Made by a program: the position numbers and the translations under genes. From the NCBI RefSeq assembly GCF_000531125.1, contig NZ_CBTK010000113.1, forward strand, positions 52,121 through 116,120: a stretch of 64,000 nt of DNA, read 5' to 3'. Shown here piece after piece: positions 1 to 9,732 of the stretch; position 1 is the first letter of the stretch, and each line of letters opens with the position of its first letter. This DNA comes from Candidatus Contendobacter odensis Run_B_J11. Lineage in GTDB: Bacteria; Pseudomonadota; Gammaproteobacteria; Competibacterales; Competibacteraceae. The notes under the pieces were generated by a model that worked only from the letters and a program-made list of their open reading frames with translations, did not search any database and had not been told where the DNA came from.

Positions 1-3000
1 TTCGCGTAACGCGACCAGCAGCGACTTGAGATCAGCCGCCTTCGGCTTCACCAGCCAGAACCGGCTGGCGTAATAGCGAAAATCGTCCAGAATCTCCTGG
101 CCCCAGACGCTGCCGGTTTCGGCCACGTAGTCCTCCAGCAAATCCAGCAGATAGTTGCGTTGCAGCTCCATGTTTTCAGTGGCGATGCGGTGAATATCGA
201 TGAGTTCGTGGTTGTAGCGATCCACGAAGGCATTGTTTTCATCCAGCACGAAGGCAAAGCCGCCGGTCATGCCCGCGCCGAAGTTGACCCCGGTTTCACC
301 GAGTACCACCACCACGCCGCCGGTCATGTATTCGCAGCCGTGATCGCCGACGCCTTCCACAATGGTTAAGGCCCCGGAGTTGCGTACTGCAAACCGTTCG
401 CCTGCGGTGCCCGCTGCATACAAGGTGCCGCCGGTCGCGCCGTACAGGCAGGTATTGCCAATGATCGCGGTGCGATGGCCGTCAAACCGGCTGTTTTTCG
501 GCGGGTAAACCACCAGCTTGCCGCCGGCCATGCCCTTGCCGACGTAATCGTTAGCGTCGCCTTCCAGATAAAGATGCAGCCCGCCTGCGTTCCACACCCC
601 AAAGCTCTGACCTGCGGTGCCGGTCAGCCGCAGTTTGATCGGCGCGGTTTCCATCCCCAGATCGCCGTGGCGGCGGGCGATTTCGCCGGACAGTCGCGCC
701 CCGATGGAACGATGGATATTTTTGACCGCGTACTGAAATTCGCCGCCGGTTTTAGCGGTGATCGCGGGGAGGGCGTCGCGCACCATCTGTTCAGCCAGAT
801 CGCCCTTGTCGAACGGCTCGTTACGCGGCTCGATGCAGAACTGTGGCCGTTCCAGCAGCAGGCCGGCGTCGGAAAGAATCGGCGTCAGGTCCAGACCGCC
901 GTGTTTGCCGGTCGCGCCGGGCAGGATTTCCAGCAGGTCGGTGCGCCCGATCAAGTCCTCGAACTTGCGAACACCTAAACTCGCCATGATCTCCCGCGTT
1001 TCCTGGGCAACGAAACGGAAATAGTTCATCACTTTCTCGGCGGTGCCCTTGAAGTGATTCAGCCGCAGCACGTTGTTTTGGGTGGCGACGCCGGTGGCGC
1101 AGTTGTTGAGGTGACAGATCCGCAGATATTTACAACCCAACGCCACCATCGGCGCGGTGCCAAAGCCGAAGCTCTCCGCGCCCAGCATCGCCGCCTTGAC
1201 CACATCCAGGCCGGTTTTCAACCCGCCGTCGGTCTGCAATCGCACCTTGTCGCGCAAGTTATTGATCCGCAGGGTCTGATGAGTTTCACTGAGACCTAAT
1301 TCCCACGGACTGCCGGCGTATTTGACCGAGGTGAGCGGCGACGCGCCGGTGCCGCCGTCATAGCCAGAAATCGTGATCAGGTCGGCATACGCTTTAGCGA
1401 CGCCCGCCGCAATCGTGCCCACGCCCGCTTCGGCCACCAGTTTGACCGACACCAGCGCCTGTGGATTGATCTGTTTCAAGTCGAAAATCAGTTGCGCCAG
1501 GTCTTCAATCGAATAAATGTCGTGATGCGGCGGCGGCGAGATCAGCGCTACACCCGGCTTGGAATAGCGCAACCGGGCGATCATGGCATTGACCTTGTCG
1601 CCGGGCAACTGCCCCCCTTCGCCGGGCTTAGCGCCTTGGGCGACTTTGATCTGCAACACTTCGGCGTTGACCAGATAAGCCGGGGTCACGCCAAAGCGAC
1701 CGGAGGCCACTTGCTTAATCTTGGAACTCTTTTCGGTGCCGTAACGCACCGGGTCTTCGCCGCCCTCGCCGGAGTTAGAGCGTCCGCCCAATCGGTTCAT
1801 GGCAGTCGCCAGCGCTTCATGCGCTTCCGGCGACAGTGCGCCCAACGACATTCCAGCCGAATCGAAACGCGGCAGAATGGCGGCCATCGGCTCTACTTCA
1901 TCCAGCGGAATCGGCCCGCTCGCTGGTTTGAATCGGAACAGATCGCGCAAGGTCGCCACCGGGCGTTCGTTCACCTGCTTGGCGTAAATCTGATAGTCGC
2001 GGTATTCACCGCTGTTGACCGCCTGTTGCAGCGTCGCCACCACGTCGGGGTTATAGGCGTGGTATTCGCCGCCATGGATATATTTGAGCAGGCCACCGGT
2101 TTCAATCGGCCGCCGCCGTCGCCAGGCGCGCTCGGCTAATTGCACCTGTTCCGCTTCCAGATCGCTGAAGCGCGCGCCCTGAATTCGGCTTACAGTGTCC
2201 TTGAAGCAGAGCTTCACTACCTCGTCATGCAGACCGACAATCTCGAACAGTTGCGCGCCGCGATAACTGTTGATGGTGGAGATGCCCATCTTGGAGATGA
2301 TTTTGTACAGCCCCTTATCAATGCCCTTGCGATAGTTCTCGACCAGCTTTGGGTAATCCTGGCGGGTGATTTCGCCGCTACGAATCAAGTCGTGCAGGCA
2401 GTCATAAGCCAGATAGGGATGAATCAGGGTTGCGCCGTAGCCCAGCAACACCGCGAAATGATGCGGATCGCGGGCGGTGGCGGTCTCGATGATCAGATTG
2501 GTTTCACAGCGCAAACCGTCGCGCACCAGCCGATGATGCACCGCACCCACCGCCAGCAGGGCGTGAATCGGCAGGGTATCGGGAGTAATAGCGCGGTCGG
2601 ATAGCACCAGTACGGTCACACCGCCCCGCACTGCGGCCACCGCTTCATCGCACACCCACTCGATTGCGGTTTGCAAACCGTCGCTGACCGGGTAATGCAG
2701 TTCGATCCGGCGGTGCGGATAACGGCCGTCGGGATTGCTCAGCAACGCCCGCAAGCGACCCTCGGTCAACACCGGCGAGTTGACGGTCAGACGCGGCGCG
2801 TAGTCGGAACTTTCCTCGAACAGGCTGCATTCCGCGCCCAGACAGGTTTCCAGCGACATCACCACCGCCTCGCGCAGGGGATCAATCGGCGGGTTGGTGA
2901 CCTGGGCGAACTGCTGACGGAAATAGTCATACAGCGAGCGCGGCTGACCGGACAACACCGCAAACGGGGTATCGTCGCCCATCGAGCCAATCGCTTCCTG

Positions 3001-4455
3001 TCCAGCCTCGGCCAGCACCCGCAACACCTGATCGCGCTCCTCAAACGTCACCCCGAACAGCTTTTGATAAGCGTTCAGGGCATCGGCGGACAGCGGTTCA
3101 GCGCTCGGCTCGTCCTTGTACAGCGAGCGCAAGCGCTGGACATGGCCGCGCAGCCAGCGCCGGTAGGGATGGCGGCTCTTGAGGTCATTGTCAATATCTG
3201 TCGGGGTGAGCAGGCGCCCGGTTTCGACATCCACCGCCAGCATTTCGCCTGGCCTCATCCGACCCTTGGCAACCACTTGATCAGGCGCGTAGTCGTAAAC
3301 GCCGATTTCCGATGCAATGGTGAAATGGCGGTCGGCAGTGATAACGTAGCGTGCCGGGCGTAAGCCGTTACGATCCAGTACACAGCCAGCGTAGCGGCCA
3401 TCGGTCAGCACGATGCCGGCCGGCCCATCCCACGGCTCCATGTGCATCGAGTTGTATTCATAAAAAGCCCGTAAATCCGGGTCCATGTGTTCAATATTCT
3501 GCCAAGCGGGCGGAATCAGCAGACGCATGGCGCGAAACAGATCCATGCCGCCCATGGTCAGCACTTCCAGCATGTTATCCAGCGAGCTGGAATCAGAGCC
3601 GGTCATATTCACCAGCGGGCGGAGTTGCGCCATATCCGGCAGCAGCCGGGTCGAAAACTTGTGGCTGCGCGCTTCGGTCCAGTTGCGGTTGCCGCGAATG
3701 GTGTTGATCTCGCCGTTGTGCGCCAGATAGCGAAATGGCTGCGCCAGCCACCACTGCGGCAGGGTATTGGTGGAAAAACGCTGATGGAACAGGCAGATGG
3801 AGGATTCCAGTCGCTGGTCATTCAGATCGCGGTAGAACACCGGCAGGTGAGCCGGCATCACCAGCCCTTTGTAGGAAATGACCCGGCTCGACAGCGACAG
3901 CACGTAATAGATCGGATCGCGCTCGCGGATGCGCAGGTTAGCGCGCCGGCGCGCCACGAACAGATGGCGTTCCAGCGCTTCCGGCAACAGGTTGGCCGGG
4001 GAGTTGACGAAGATTTGTTCAATGTGCGGCAGCGTTTTGCGCGATTCGCCGCCACACGCATCGGGATCAATCGGGACCACCCGCCAGCCCGCAACCGTCA
4101 GCCCTTCTTTTTCCAGTTCAGTGCGCAGATCAGCGCGGGCGGCATCGGCCAGCACCGTATTGCGGTTGAGAAACACCATACCGACCCCGTAATGCGCACC
4201 GAGCTTGATCTTGGCATCGGTGGCGACCCGGCGCAGGAAGGCATCGGGCTTGCGCATCAGCAGGCCACAACCATCGCCGGATTTGCCGTCGGCAGCGACT
4301 GCACCCCGGTGCGTCAGGCGCGCCAGAGCGTTGATGGAAGTTTGAACCAGCCAGTGGCTGGGGCGATTGTCCATCTGGGCGATCAAGCCAAAACCACAGC
4401 TATCCTTTTCAAATTCAGGGCGGTACAAGCCCTGCGAGGGAGGGGTTGGGTGCAT
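1..4455 (-). CDS. gltB: glutamate synthase (NADPH) large subunit, 3' end beyond window
   Basis: GltB makes two glutamates from glutamine and 2-oxoglutarate in cytoplasmic ammonia assimilation, with electrons passed from GltD. The frame is open from an ATG at 4455 to base 1, 1485 codons, so only a few tens of residues are missing at the C-terminus. Cys20 in the context DSCGFG is the expected N-terminal nucleophile after loss of a short propeptide and begins the class II amidotransferase domain. The central and FMN-binding synthase domains follow. Cys1108, Cys1114 and Cys1119 ([12 protein letters not shown]) give the 3Fe-4S pattern of the family, and the GXGXG beta-helix domain fills the C-terminal part. 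gltD would be expected to the left of the window but cannot be seen. No frameshift was noticed. Confidence 0.97.
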   Translation of the reverse strand, partial: MHPTPPSQGLYRPEFEKDSCGFGLIAQMDNRPSHWLVQTSINALARLTHRGAVAADGKSGDGCGLLMRKPDAFLRRVATDAKIKLGAHYGVGMVFLNRNTVLADAARADLRTELEKEGLTVAGWRVVPIDPDACGGESRKTLPHIEQIFVNSPANLLPEALERHLFVARRRANLRIRERDPIYYVLSLSSRVISYKGLVMPAHLPVFYRDLNDQRLESSICLFHQRFSTNTLPQWWLAQPFRYLAHNGEINTIRGNRNWTEARSHKFSTRLLPDMAQLRPLVNMTGSDSSSLDNMLEVLTMGGMDLFRAMRLLIPPAWQNIEHMDPDLRAFYEYNSMHMEPWDGPAGIVLTDGRYAGCVLDRNGLRPARYVITADRHFTIASEIGVYDYAPDQVVAKGRMRPGEMLAVDVETGRLLTPTDIDNDLKSRHPYRRWLRGHVQRLRSLYKDEPSAEPLSADALNAYQKLFGVTFEERDQVLRVLAEAGQEAIGSMGDDTPFAVLSGQPRSLYDYFRQQFAQVTNPPIDPLREAVVMSLETCLGAECSLFEESSDYAPRLTVNSPVLTEGRLRALLSNPDGRYPHRRIELHYPVSDGLQTAIEWVCDEAVAAVRGGVTVLVLSDRAITPDTLPIHALLAVGAVHHRLVRDGLRCETNLIIETATARDPHHFAVLLGYGATLIHPYLAYDCLHDLIRSGEITRQDYPKLVENYRKGIDKGLYKIISKMGISTINSYRGAQLFEIVGLHDEVVKLCFKDTVSRIQGARFSDLEAEQVQLAERAWRRRRPIETGGLLKYIHGGEYHAYNPDVVATLQQAVNSGEYRDYQIYAKQVNERPVATLRDLFRFKPASGPIPLDEVEPMAAILPRFDSAGMSLGALSPEAHEALATAMNRLGGRSNSGEGGEDPVRYGTEKSSKIKQVASGRFGVTPAYLVNAEVLQIKVAQGAKPGEGGQLPGDKVNAMIARLRYSKPGVALISPPPHHDIYSIEDLAQLIFDLKQINPQALVSVKLVAEAGVGTIAAGVAKAYADLITISGYDGGTGASPLTSVKYAGSPWELGLSETHQTLRINNLRDKVRLQTDGGLKTGLDVVKAAMLGAESFGFGTAPMVALGCKYLRICHLNNCATGVATQNNVLRLNHFKGTAEKVMNYFRFVAQETREIMASLGVRKFEDLIGRTDLLEILPGATGKHGGLDLTPILSDAGLLLERPQFCIEPRNEPFDKGDLAEQMVRDALPAITAKTGGEFQYAVKNIHRSIGARLSGEIARRHGDLGMETAPIKLRLTGTAGQSFGVWNAGGLHLYLEGDANDYVGKGMAGGKLVVYPPKNSRFDGHRTAIIGNTCLYGATGGTLYAAGTAGERFAVRNSGALTIVEGVGDHGCEYMTGGVVVVLGETGVNFGAGMTGGFAFVLDENNAFVDRYNHELIDIHRIATENMELQRNYLLDLLEDYVAETGSVWGQEILDDFRYYASRFWLVKPKAADLKSLLVALRE

Positions 4456-4766
4456 CGGTCGCTCCGCTAAGGCAGGCAAACAACAAAGTTGGGCAGATCA
4501 GAGGGCTTTCAACGGATTTTCAAAATTGAGTATAACGCTGCAAGCGGGGAACGGGCAAACCTAAGATGATGATTACCGATTGAATTACAATGTTTTTCTG
4601 GACGTAAAATTGAACCACTCTGGTGCAGTCGATCCTGTTTTCGCAGGTAAATGATGCATGGACTACTACAGGACTCCACGACGAATCACTGAGATCGGCC
4701 TAAAATTACTGAAAATCGTGCAACAACCGCCCCCTTGGCGGCTCGTCTTTTTCTGACTGGAGATTA
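4456..4766. other. intergenic region between divergent gltB and CheZ-like gene
   Basis: No coding potential was recognised in these 311 bases. They hold the gltB promoter on the left and, just before the rightward gene, a short hairpin (CCGCC 4727-4731, GGCGG 4737-4741) followed by a T-run at 4748-4752. That layout looks like a weak terminator or attenuator on the plus strand, only about 15 bases before the next start codon. Confidence 0.4.
4529..4558 (-). promoter_or_regulatory. predicted sigma-70 promoter of gltB
   Basis: On the minus strand TTGCCC (4558-4553) and TATACT (4534-4529) are separated by 18 bases. This would start transcription near 4522 and leave a leader of about 65 bases before the gltB ATG at 4455. 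The -10 is close to consensus and the -35 is moderate. It is seen by eye only. Confidence 0.45.
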
Positions 4767-5375
4767 ATGTTAATGAATGCGGACAGTTTGTCAGGTTCGA
4801 GTGCGCGGCATCCCGATCTGGACTGGAGCCAGATTCGGGAGACCATTCTCATGCTGGCGCTGGGCGTGGCTCAGATTGAGATTTCGATGCGCGACAGCGA
4901 TGGGTCGGTGGAGGTGCTGAGCAATTCATTCACCTCCATGATTGGGCAAGTCAAAATGATCGAAAAAATCGCTGCTGCTCTGCCGGAAACAACGGACGTT
5001 GCGGACGCGAAAATGGCTATTGTCGGGAGTTGCGGCACCATTGGCGAGATGATGCGCGCCGCCATTATCGCTTTTCAGTTCTATGACAAACTGACTCAGC
5101 GCCTGAGCCACGTCAGCTCCAGCTTGGGGACGCTGGCGGATTTGGTCTCCGATTCGCGGCGGCTGTACAACCCTTACGAATGGCTGGGGATGCAGGAGAA
5201 AATCAAGTCCCGCTACACGATGGAAGAGGAACGCTTGATGTTCGAGGCGGTCATGCAGGGCAAGACCGTCAAGCAGGCACTGGCGATTTATATTCAGGCC
5301 ATCGAGGATAAAAAGCAGAAGGCGACTAATAGCGGTGTTGCTGCTGCTGATGATGATGACATCGAGATGTTTTGA
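4767..5375 (+). CDS. CheZ-like protein, putative CheY-phosphate phosphatase
   Basis: A 202-residue, mostly helical cytoplasmic protein with no signal peptide or membrane segment. Residues 103-111 read FQFYDKLTQ. Asp107 and Gln111 keep the D-x3-Q spacing of the catalytic Asp/Gln pair in the CheZ motif FQDLTGQ. The C-terminus is an Ala-rich linker ending in DDDDIEMF, comparable with the acidic-hydrophobic tail by which CheZ docks on CheY. Function as a response-regulator phosphatase is inferred from these two features, since overall similarity to CheZ cannot be judged by eye. A Shine-Dalgarno GGAG at 4759-4762 serves ATG 4767 or ATG 4773, and the second has the more usual spacing. No flagellar or che genes adjoin it. 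The nearest related gene is the CheB-CheR fusion 23 kb away. The tail also resembles the SSB-type acidic tip, so a scaffold-binding role is an alternative. Confidence 0.6.
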   Translation: MLMNADSLSGSSARHPDLDWSQIRETILMLALGVAQIEISMRDSDGSVEVLSNSFTSMIGQVKMIEKIAAALPETTDVADAKMAIVGSCGTIGEMMRAAIIAFQFYDKLTQRLSHVSSSLGTLADLVSDSRRLYNPYEWLGMQEKIKSRYTMEEERLMFEAVMQGKTVKQALAIYIQAIEDKKQKATNSGVAAADDDDIEMF

Positions 5376-5420
5376 ACCCATTCAGCGGTTCAGAATCAGT
5401 TTATTGCAGCAGTATTGGAG

Positions 5421-5508
5421 TGGCGGAGAGGGTGGGATTCGAACCCACGGACCCTTACGGATCAACGGTTTTCAAGACCGTCGCAATCGACCACTCTGCC
5501 ACCTCTCC
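5421..5508 (-). tRNA. tRNA-Ser, anticodon UGA
   Basis: The minus strand folds as a class II tRNA with acceptor GGAGAGG paired to CCTCTCC, discriminator G and an encoded CCA (5421-5423). The anticodon TGA lies at 5474-5472 in the loop CTTGAAA. A long variable arm typical of serine tRNAs separates the anticodon stem from the T-arm (GGTTCGAATCC). Length is 88 bases. It reads UCA and wobble UCN serine codons. Confidence 0.97.
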
Positions 5509-5519
5509 AGCGGGCTGGC

Positions 5520-5550
5520 ATTGTAGCTGGCCTTCACTGCCCATGCCAGT
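5520..5550 (-). promoter_or_regulatory. possible tRNA-Ser promoter
   Basis: On the minus strand a good -10 (TACAAT, plus-strand 5520-5525) sits about 12 bases upstream of the mature tRNA 5' end. The best -35 at 17-base spacing is TGGCAT, which is weak. Confidence 0.35.
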
Positions 5551-5587
5551 GCCGTTGACATGGAAATTCCTCCGCGCCCGCCAGCGA

Positions 5588-6673
5588 TCAATCCCGCACG
5601 GTGAGTGGGACGGTAAAGCTCACTTGGTAGTGAGCCGGGGTCTCGATGATTGCCAGCGGATCGGGAGTTGCGTAGGCCAGTTGCAACCGTTGCCGGATGT
5701 TGTCCTGCGCAATACGCTGGCCCGATCCATGAGATTCATCACGGGTGGCCGGTTGGGGATTGGCGACGGTGATCCGTAATGCGTCGGTGCGTTTTTCGAT
5801 CTGGATGGTCAATATTCCGCCTGCCGGCAAGCATTGAATGCCATGCTGGATGGCGTTCTCGACCAGGGGTTGCAGCAGCAGGGCCGGGATCGGCAGATCA
5901 AGCGGCAGATCGGGATCCAGCCGCCAGGCTACCCGCAGCCGGTCGCCCAGACGCAAGCGCTCGATAGCAAGGTAGCGCCGGGTCAGTTCCAGTTCCTGGT
6001 GCAGGGTGATGGATTCGCGATGGGCCAGCGCCGAACGCAGCAGATCAGCCAGATCGAGTACTGCCTGCTCAGCCCGATCCGGCTGTCCAGGGATCAGGCT
6101 GGCGATGGTATTGAGGGTGTTGAACAGAAAATGCGGATGAATCCGTGCTTGCAAGGACTGTAAACGGGCGCGGGCTTCGGCTTGAATATTCTGTTGCCAT
6201 TGGTGCTGAACGTAGAAGTAGCGCAGCGCCAACAACGTAATGATGCCACTGATGGCCTGCGGGGCAAGGATAGCGGGCAACCAATCGAGTGAGTGGGCGC
6301 CGAAGCCGGTATCAGTCGCCAGTCGTAGCGCTAACAGGGAACACAGCAGCGTAATCAGTTGGGCGATGCTGAAGGTAGCCACGGTCACGGCGGGAGGGTG
6401 TAAGCAGGCCAGCCAGCGCCGGCAACGGCACAACGTCGCTGCGACCATCAGCGCTACCCACTGCGTGAACAGCGACACCAAGGCCAGATCGGTCCAGAAA
6501 TTTTCCAGGGTACGGCTGTTGGCGAGCGCCAGAACCAAGGCCAGTAACTCGATGATCAGCACGAGCAGAAAAACCGTGCGGTTATTGCAGAAGTCAGGCA
6601 AGAACCCGGTGATCATGCGGGGATCCCTGCTGGATTGTTGCGGATGGAGACGAGCAACGAGAGTGGGTTTCAT
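5588..6673 (-). CDS. LytS/AlgZ-family sensor histidine kinase
   Basis: A membrane sensor kinase of the His_kinase (LytS/AlgZ) type that would phosphorylate a LytTR-class response regulator. Several hydrophobic segments between residues 32 and 157 form the membrane part. The phosphoacceptor motif is [12 protein letters not shown], with His181 the likely acceptor (residues numbered from the 6673 start). The ATPase N-box LVENAIQHG is at 270-278. The open frame allows ATG 6673, but ATG 6617 (MITGFLPDF) has AGGGA at a reasonable distance and is probably the true start. In many gammaproteobacteria this kinase is next to its regulator AlgR. No LytTR regulator is in this window, so it is an orphan here. 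The CBS-GGDEF gene lies 18 bases upstream on the same strand, so co-transcription is likely. The ligand is unknown. Confidence 0.85.
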   Translation of the reverse strand: MKPTLVARLHPQQSSRDPRMITGFLPDFCNNRTVFLLVLIIELLALVLALANSRTLENFWTDLALVSLFTQWVALMVAATLCRCRRWLACLHPPAVTVATFSIAQLITLLCSLLALRLATDTGFGAHSLDWLPAILAPQAISGIITLLALRYFYVQHQWQQNIQAEARARLQSLQARIHPHFLFNTLNTIASLIPGQPDRAEQAVLDLADLLRSALAHRESITLHQELELTRRYLAIERLRLGDRLRVAWRLDPDLPLDLPIPALLLQPLVENAIQHGIQCLPAGGILTIQIEKRTDALRITVANPQPATRDESHGSGQRIAQDNIRQRLQLAYATPDPLAIIETPAHYQVSFTVPLTVRD

Positions 6674-6691
6674 TAGGGTGCGATGCCCGAT

Positions 6692-7753
6692 TTACGGCAG
6701 GGTTCCAACGGCGGGTTGTCGAAACACCCGGTAGCGGCGTTCCACAAATAAACTGTTGCCACTGACGAGTTTCGCTTGATGTTTGGCCTCGGTCGCCAAG
6801 GTAGCGACATCATGATGCGAACGGCAATCATCGAGTTCAGGCTGGACCACCCCGACGGACAGGCTGAGCAGGGGAAAAAATTGTTCCTGGCCGCGCCGAT
6901 CCAGCGCTTTGATTCCTCCCTGAAGCTGATCGATCGCGGTATAAAAGCGCGGAGCCATTCGGCCAAACTCCTTCAGAATTCGCTCACAACGCGGGCGCCA
7001 GTCGGTGCTCTCAAAGACCACGATAAAATCGTCACCGCCGATGTGACCGACGAAATCCCGTTCCGGGTCGGCATGGACGGACAGAATCTGTCCCACGCCC
7101 CGGATCACCTGATCGCCCTTCTGATAGCCGTATACATCGTTGAACGGCTTGAAGTGATCCAGATCGCAGTAGGCGACTGCGAACGACCGACGGGACTTGA
7201 TCAGTTCCTCGATCCGATCCTGAATCGGTACGTTGCCCGGCAACAGGGTCAACGGATTGGCATAACGGGCATCTTGGATGCGCAGATCAGTAATCTTTTC
7301 CAGGAGGTGCATGGTCCAGCCCAGCCCGCTGTAGCAACCGTCGCGGGCGATGATAAAGGCGTGAGGATCGCTAAACCGATCCAGGCGTCCGGTTATCCGT
7401 CGGCTGGCGTGTTCGAGCGGTAATTCTTCTTCAATAATCAGCGGGTTCGGATCCATGAACAAGGTAGCCGGCTTTTTACCGTGCAGCTCCCGGCCAAAAT
7501 TCGATAAAAAAATATCCATGAAATCCAGGCGGCGGATCAGACCAATGGGTTTTCCATCTCGAACGACCGGCAGATAGTACAGTTCTTTGTTCCGGCGCAG
7601 GATCGTGCCGACCGTGCCTACGGTTAGATCCGGAGCGATGCTGGGATTAGGCGTGACCAGACAGCTCACGGTTTTCGGCAATGGAGAAACAGGTGGAAGC
7701 AGCAAACCATCTTCAGGACAATCATGGGGTGAAGTCATACGAGGATAACCCAT
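6692..7753 (-). CDS. CBS-pair GGDEF domain protein
   Basis: A 353-residue cytoplasmic protein. Residues about 30-155 resemble a CBS pair, a nucleotide-sensing module, and residues about 165-340 a GGDEF domain. The signature loop at 239-243 is GGDDF, not GGDEF or GGEEF. The upstream metal-binding stretch YCDLDHFKPFND (195-206) is intact. No RxxD inhibitory site is found at the usual place before the loop (DPERDFVGHI). It may make cyclic-di-GMP without product inhibition, or have become a nucleotide-binding regulator. The sequence alone does not decide. ATG 7753 gives the longest frame, ATG 7738 (MTSPHD) is an alternative, and neither has a clear ribosome site. It probably heads an operon with the histidine kinase just downstream. 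Confidence 0.8.
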   Translation of the reverse strand: MGYPRMTSPHDCPEDGLLLPPVSPLPKTVSCLVTPNPSIAPDLTVGTVGTILRRNKELYYLPVVRDGKPIGLIRRLDFMDIFLSNFGRELHGKKPATLFMDPNPLIIEEELPLEHASRRITGRLDRFSDPHAFIIARDGCYSGLGWTMHLLEKITDLRIQDARYANPLTLLPGNVPIQDRIEELIKSRRSFAVAYCDLDHFKPFNDVYGYQKGDQVIRGVGQILSVHADPERDFVGHIGGDDFIVVFESTDWRPRCERILKEFGRMAPRFYTAIDQLQGGIKALDRRGQEQFFPLLSLSVGVVQPELDDCRSHHDVATLATEAKHQAKLVSGNSLFVERRYRVFRQPAVGTLP

Positions 7754-7829
7754 CCGAATAGAGTCGGAGAAAGCGTCTTCAGGTCAAGCGCGCCAAGCGA
7801 GGCGACTGAGGTAAAATTTGGATACCTTT

Positions 7830-7887
7830 GGGCCAATACGGAGCATATACGGCGATGATAACCGTAGTATGACCGCTCCATTGGCCC
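7830..7887. repeat. 58-base imperfect hairpin between divergent genes
   Basis: GGGCCAAT (7830-7837) pairs with ATTGGCCC (7880-7887). GGAGC (7840-7844) pairs with GCTCC (7875-7879). ATA and TACGG (7845-7852) pair with CCGTA and TAT (7862-7870). Together this is about 21 base pairs with small bulges and a 9-base loop. No T-run follows on either strand, so it is not a standard terminator. It lies between the CBS-GGDEF and NUDIX genes. Confidence 0.6.
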
Positions 7888-8004
7888 GGCTATTGCGCGC
7901 AATTCACTGGCAAATCAGAGAAGTTAGGGATAGGTGGCGTTCATGGTGAAAAGGCCAAATACTTCATTTCCAGCATCAAGTCCTCTCTCGAAGGAACCCA
8001 CTGC

Positions 8005-8568
8005 ATGAAATTCTGTAGCCAATGCGGCGCCCCAGTCGGCCTGAGTGTTCCTTCAGGTGACAATCGGCCTCGGCACGTTTGCGAAACCTGCGGCACGATT
8101 CACTATCAGAATCCGAAAATCGTCGCCGGCTGCATCCCCGAATGGCAGGGCCGGATTCTACTGTGCCGGCGGGCCATTGAACCGCGCTACGGTCTGTGGA
8201 CCCTGCCCGCCGGATTCATGGAAAATGGGGAATCGGCGGTGGCGGCGGCGCTGCGCGAAGCATGGGAAGAAGCCCACGCCGTCGTTGAAAATCCGACGCT
8301 GTACGGCCTTTATTCGCTGACTCATGTCAGCCAGGTCTATCTGATGTTTCGCGGCCAGCTTAAGGATGGCGCCGCCAGTCCCGGCGAGGAAAGCCTGGAG
8401 GTGCGACTTTTCGCCGAGGACGAAATTCCCTGGGACGAATTGGCCTTCACCGTGGTTCGGGAAACCTTGAGTCAGTACTTCGCCGAACGCCGGAGCGGCG
8501 GATTCAGCCTGCATATCGGTGATATTATCCGTGAGTCGGATCACCAATTCCGGGTTAGAAACTACTGA
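8005..8568 (+). CDS. NUDIX hydrolase with N-terminal zinc ribbon
   Basis: A 187-residue cytoplasmic hydrolase of nucleoside-diphosphate-linked compounds. Cys4, Cys7, Cys26 and Cys29 form a zf-NUDIX zinc ribbon. The complete Nudix box follows in the stretch GFMENGESAVAAALREAWEE, matching Gx5Ex7REUxEE with all catalytic glutamates. The architecture is shared with NADH-pyrophosphatase-like and FAD/ADP-ribose NUDIX proteins, so the substrate is not assigned. AAGGA lies 9 bases before ATG 8005. The two small genes downstream on the same strand could be co-transcribed. Confidence 0.9.
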   Translation: MKFCSQCGAPVGLSVPSGDNRPRHVCETCGTIHYQNPKIVAGCIPEWQGRILLCRRAIEPRYGLWTLPAGFMENGESAVAAALREAWEEAHAVVENPTLYGLYSLTHVSQVYLMFRGQLKDGAASPGEESLEVRLFAEDEIPWDELAFTVVRETLSQYFAERRSGGFSLHIGDIIRESDHQFRVRNY

Positions 8569-8660
8569 TGTAAAACCGGCGGCGACAGTCGGTTTGGGCA
8601 TGGTCTATAGTTGCGGAGAACCAGGTTCCATCCATCATTCAAAACCGTGGAGGCATATTC

Positions 8661-8861
8661 ATGAGACCTTATCTCGTCGTGGTAGAAGACCCCAGCTCCG
8701 ATAAATTGCTTAACGTGGCCCTGATTCAGGCTGAGAACGAACAGCAGGCCGAAAGCAAGGCTCAGCAATTATTTCCCAAGCTGCCCAATGAGGATTTGTG
8801 CGTGTATGACATCCACGAGCTGAACCATGATTGCCCCGACGGTTGGACTTACCTGGACTAA
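8661..8861 (+). CDS. small uncharacterised protein, 66 aa
   Basis: The product is 66 residues, acidic and soluble, with no signal or membrane segment. The predicted pattern is beta-alpha-beta, ending in a Trp-Thr-Tyr-Leu-Asp tail. A strong Shine-Dalgarno (GGAGG) lies about 8 bases before ATG 8661, which is the main support that it is real. It follows the NUDIX gene by 92 bases and precedes the coiled-coil gene by 32 bases. The family was not recognised. Confidence 0.7.
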   Translation: MRPYLVVVEDPSSDKLLNVALIQAENEQQAESKAQQLFPKLPNEDLCVYDIHELNHDCPDGWTYLD

Positions 8862-8893
8862 ACTGACCAGCCGCACCCCCGGAGATTCACGGC

Positions 8894-9658
8894 GTGGAGA
8901 CCCCAATCCCTGAAGGCGAAGACGGTACGCTCATCGGCGCATCGTATGTGCTGAAGGAAGAAGAGCAACTGGCGCAAATCTGGAGCGCCCAGGATCGGAT
9001 CAGGCATGAGCGTAGATCGCGGGAGACCAGGGAGATCATCGGAGGTCTGCGCCAGCACCTCGAACAGTTGCGCGCCCAGACCGACACCCTCTGGGAGCGG
9101 TTCGTTACCCTGACGCTGGAGCGGATTCTGTCCGATCAGCTTCGTGAGTTTCTCGACGAGGTTGAGACCGAAGTTCACGATCTGAGCCAGGGACTGGTGG
9201 AAGCCGATTGTGAGATTGATCGGCTGCGGGCGGATATTCAGGAACGGCGGCGCGGGCTGGAAGAGCGGTTAGCCCTGCTGGAACCGTTGGCGCATCGAAC
9301 CTCTACCCAGAATCATCTGGGCATGATGTTGTCACGGGTGGAAGGGCTGGAGGCCTATTTACTGGGCAAGAAGGATGTAACGCCGGAAGCCTACGAGATG
9401 CATTACAAGCGTCATACGACCGCGCCGGGCGACCTTCTGTATCTGCGGATCCGCCTGCTGACGACCCGGGTCGCCATTACCGCCGCCAATTACAGCCGAC
9501 AACTCAGCGAACTGGCCTTTGAACTGACCGCGCTGCTGCCTGAAATCGAGCGCCTCAAAACCGACATGGCTACGCTGATGACTCGGGTTGAGTGCGTAAG
9601 CGATTTATCCCGCTATTGGCTGGCGTATCTCGACATCGCCACCACAAAAACTGCCTGA
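8894..9658 (+). CDS. uncharacterised coiled-coil protein, 254 aa
   Basis: A soluble, highly charged, mostly helical protein. Residues about 35-125 and 180-235 are rich in Leu/Glu/Arg heptads and are likely coiled coils. No enzymatic motif or membrane segment was seen. The start is GTG 8894, supported by GGAG at 8881 ten bases upstream. The 32-base gap from the small gene before it suggests co-transcription. A structural or adaptor role is possible but unsupported. The family was not recognised. Confidence 0.75.
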   Translation: METPIPEGEDGTLIGASYVLKEEEQLAQIWSAQDRIRHERRSRETREIIGGLRQHLEQLRAQTDTLWERFVTLTLERILSDQLREFLDEVETEVHDLSQGLVEADCEIDRLRADIQERRRGLEERLALLEPLAHRTSTQNHLGMMLSRVEGLEAYLLGKKDVTPEAYEMHYKRHTTAPGDLLYLRIRLLTTRVAITAANYSRQLSELAFELTALLPEIERLKTDMATLMTRVECVSDLSRYWLAYLDIATTKTA

Positions 9659-9689
9659 GCGTCGCATCCAACATCTGAAAACCCAGCGG

Positions 9690-9716
9690 TTCCCCTCCCG
9701 TCAACCGGGAAGGGAA
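9690..9716. terminator. bidirectional terminator between coiled-coil gene and serA
   Basis: An 11-base-pair stem with one mismatch (9690-9700 with 9706-9716) and a 5-base loop separates two convergent genes. Short T-runs flank it on both strands. Confidence 0.7.
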
Positions 9717-9732
9717 GTTTATTGATAGCTGC

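Noticed and set aside
3487..4470. Long plus-strand frame of 327 codons opposite gltB
   Set aside because: It is a shadow of gltB. The minus strand has clear GltB motifs throughout.
5470..5575. A 29-codon frame on the minus strand with an excellent GGAGG site, beginning just after the histidine kinase stop
   Set aside because: It runs into the tRNA-Ser gene and ends inside it. The overlap with a functional tRNA makes a conserved protein unlikely.
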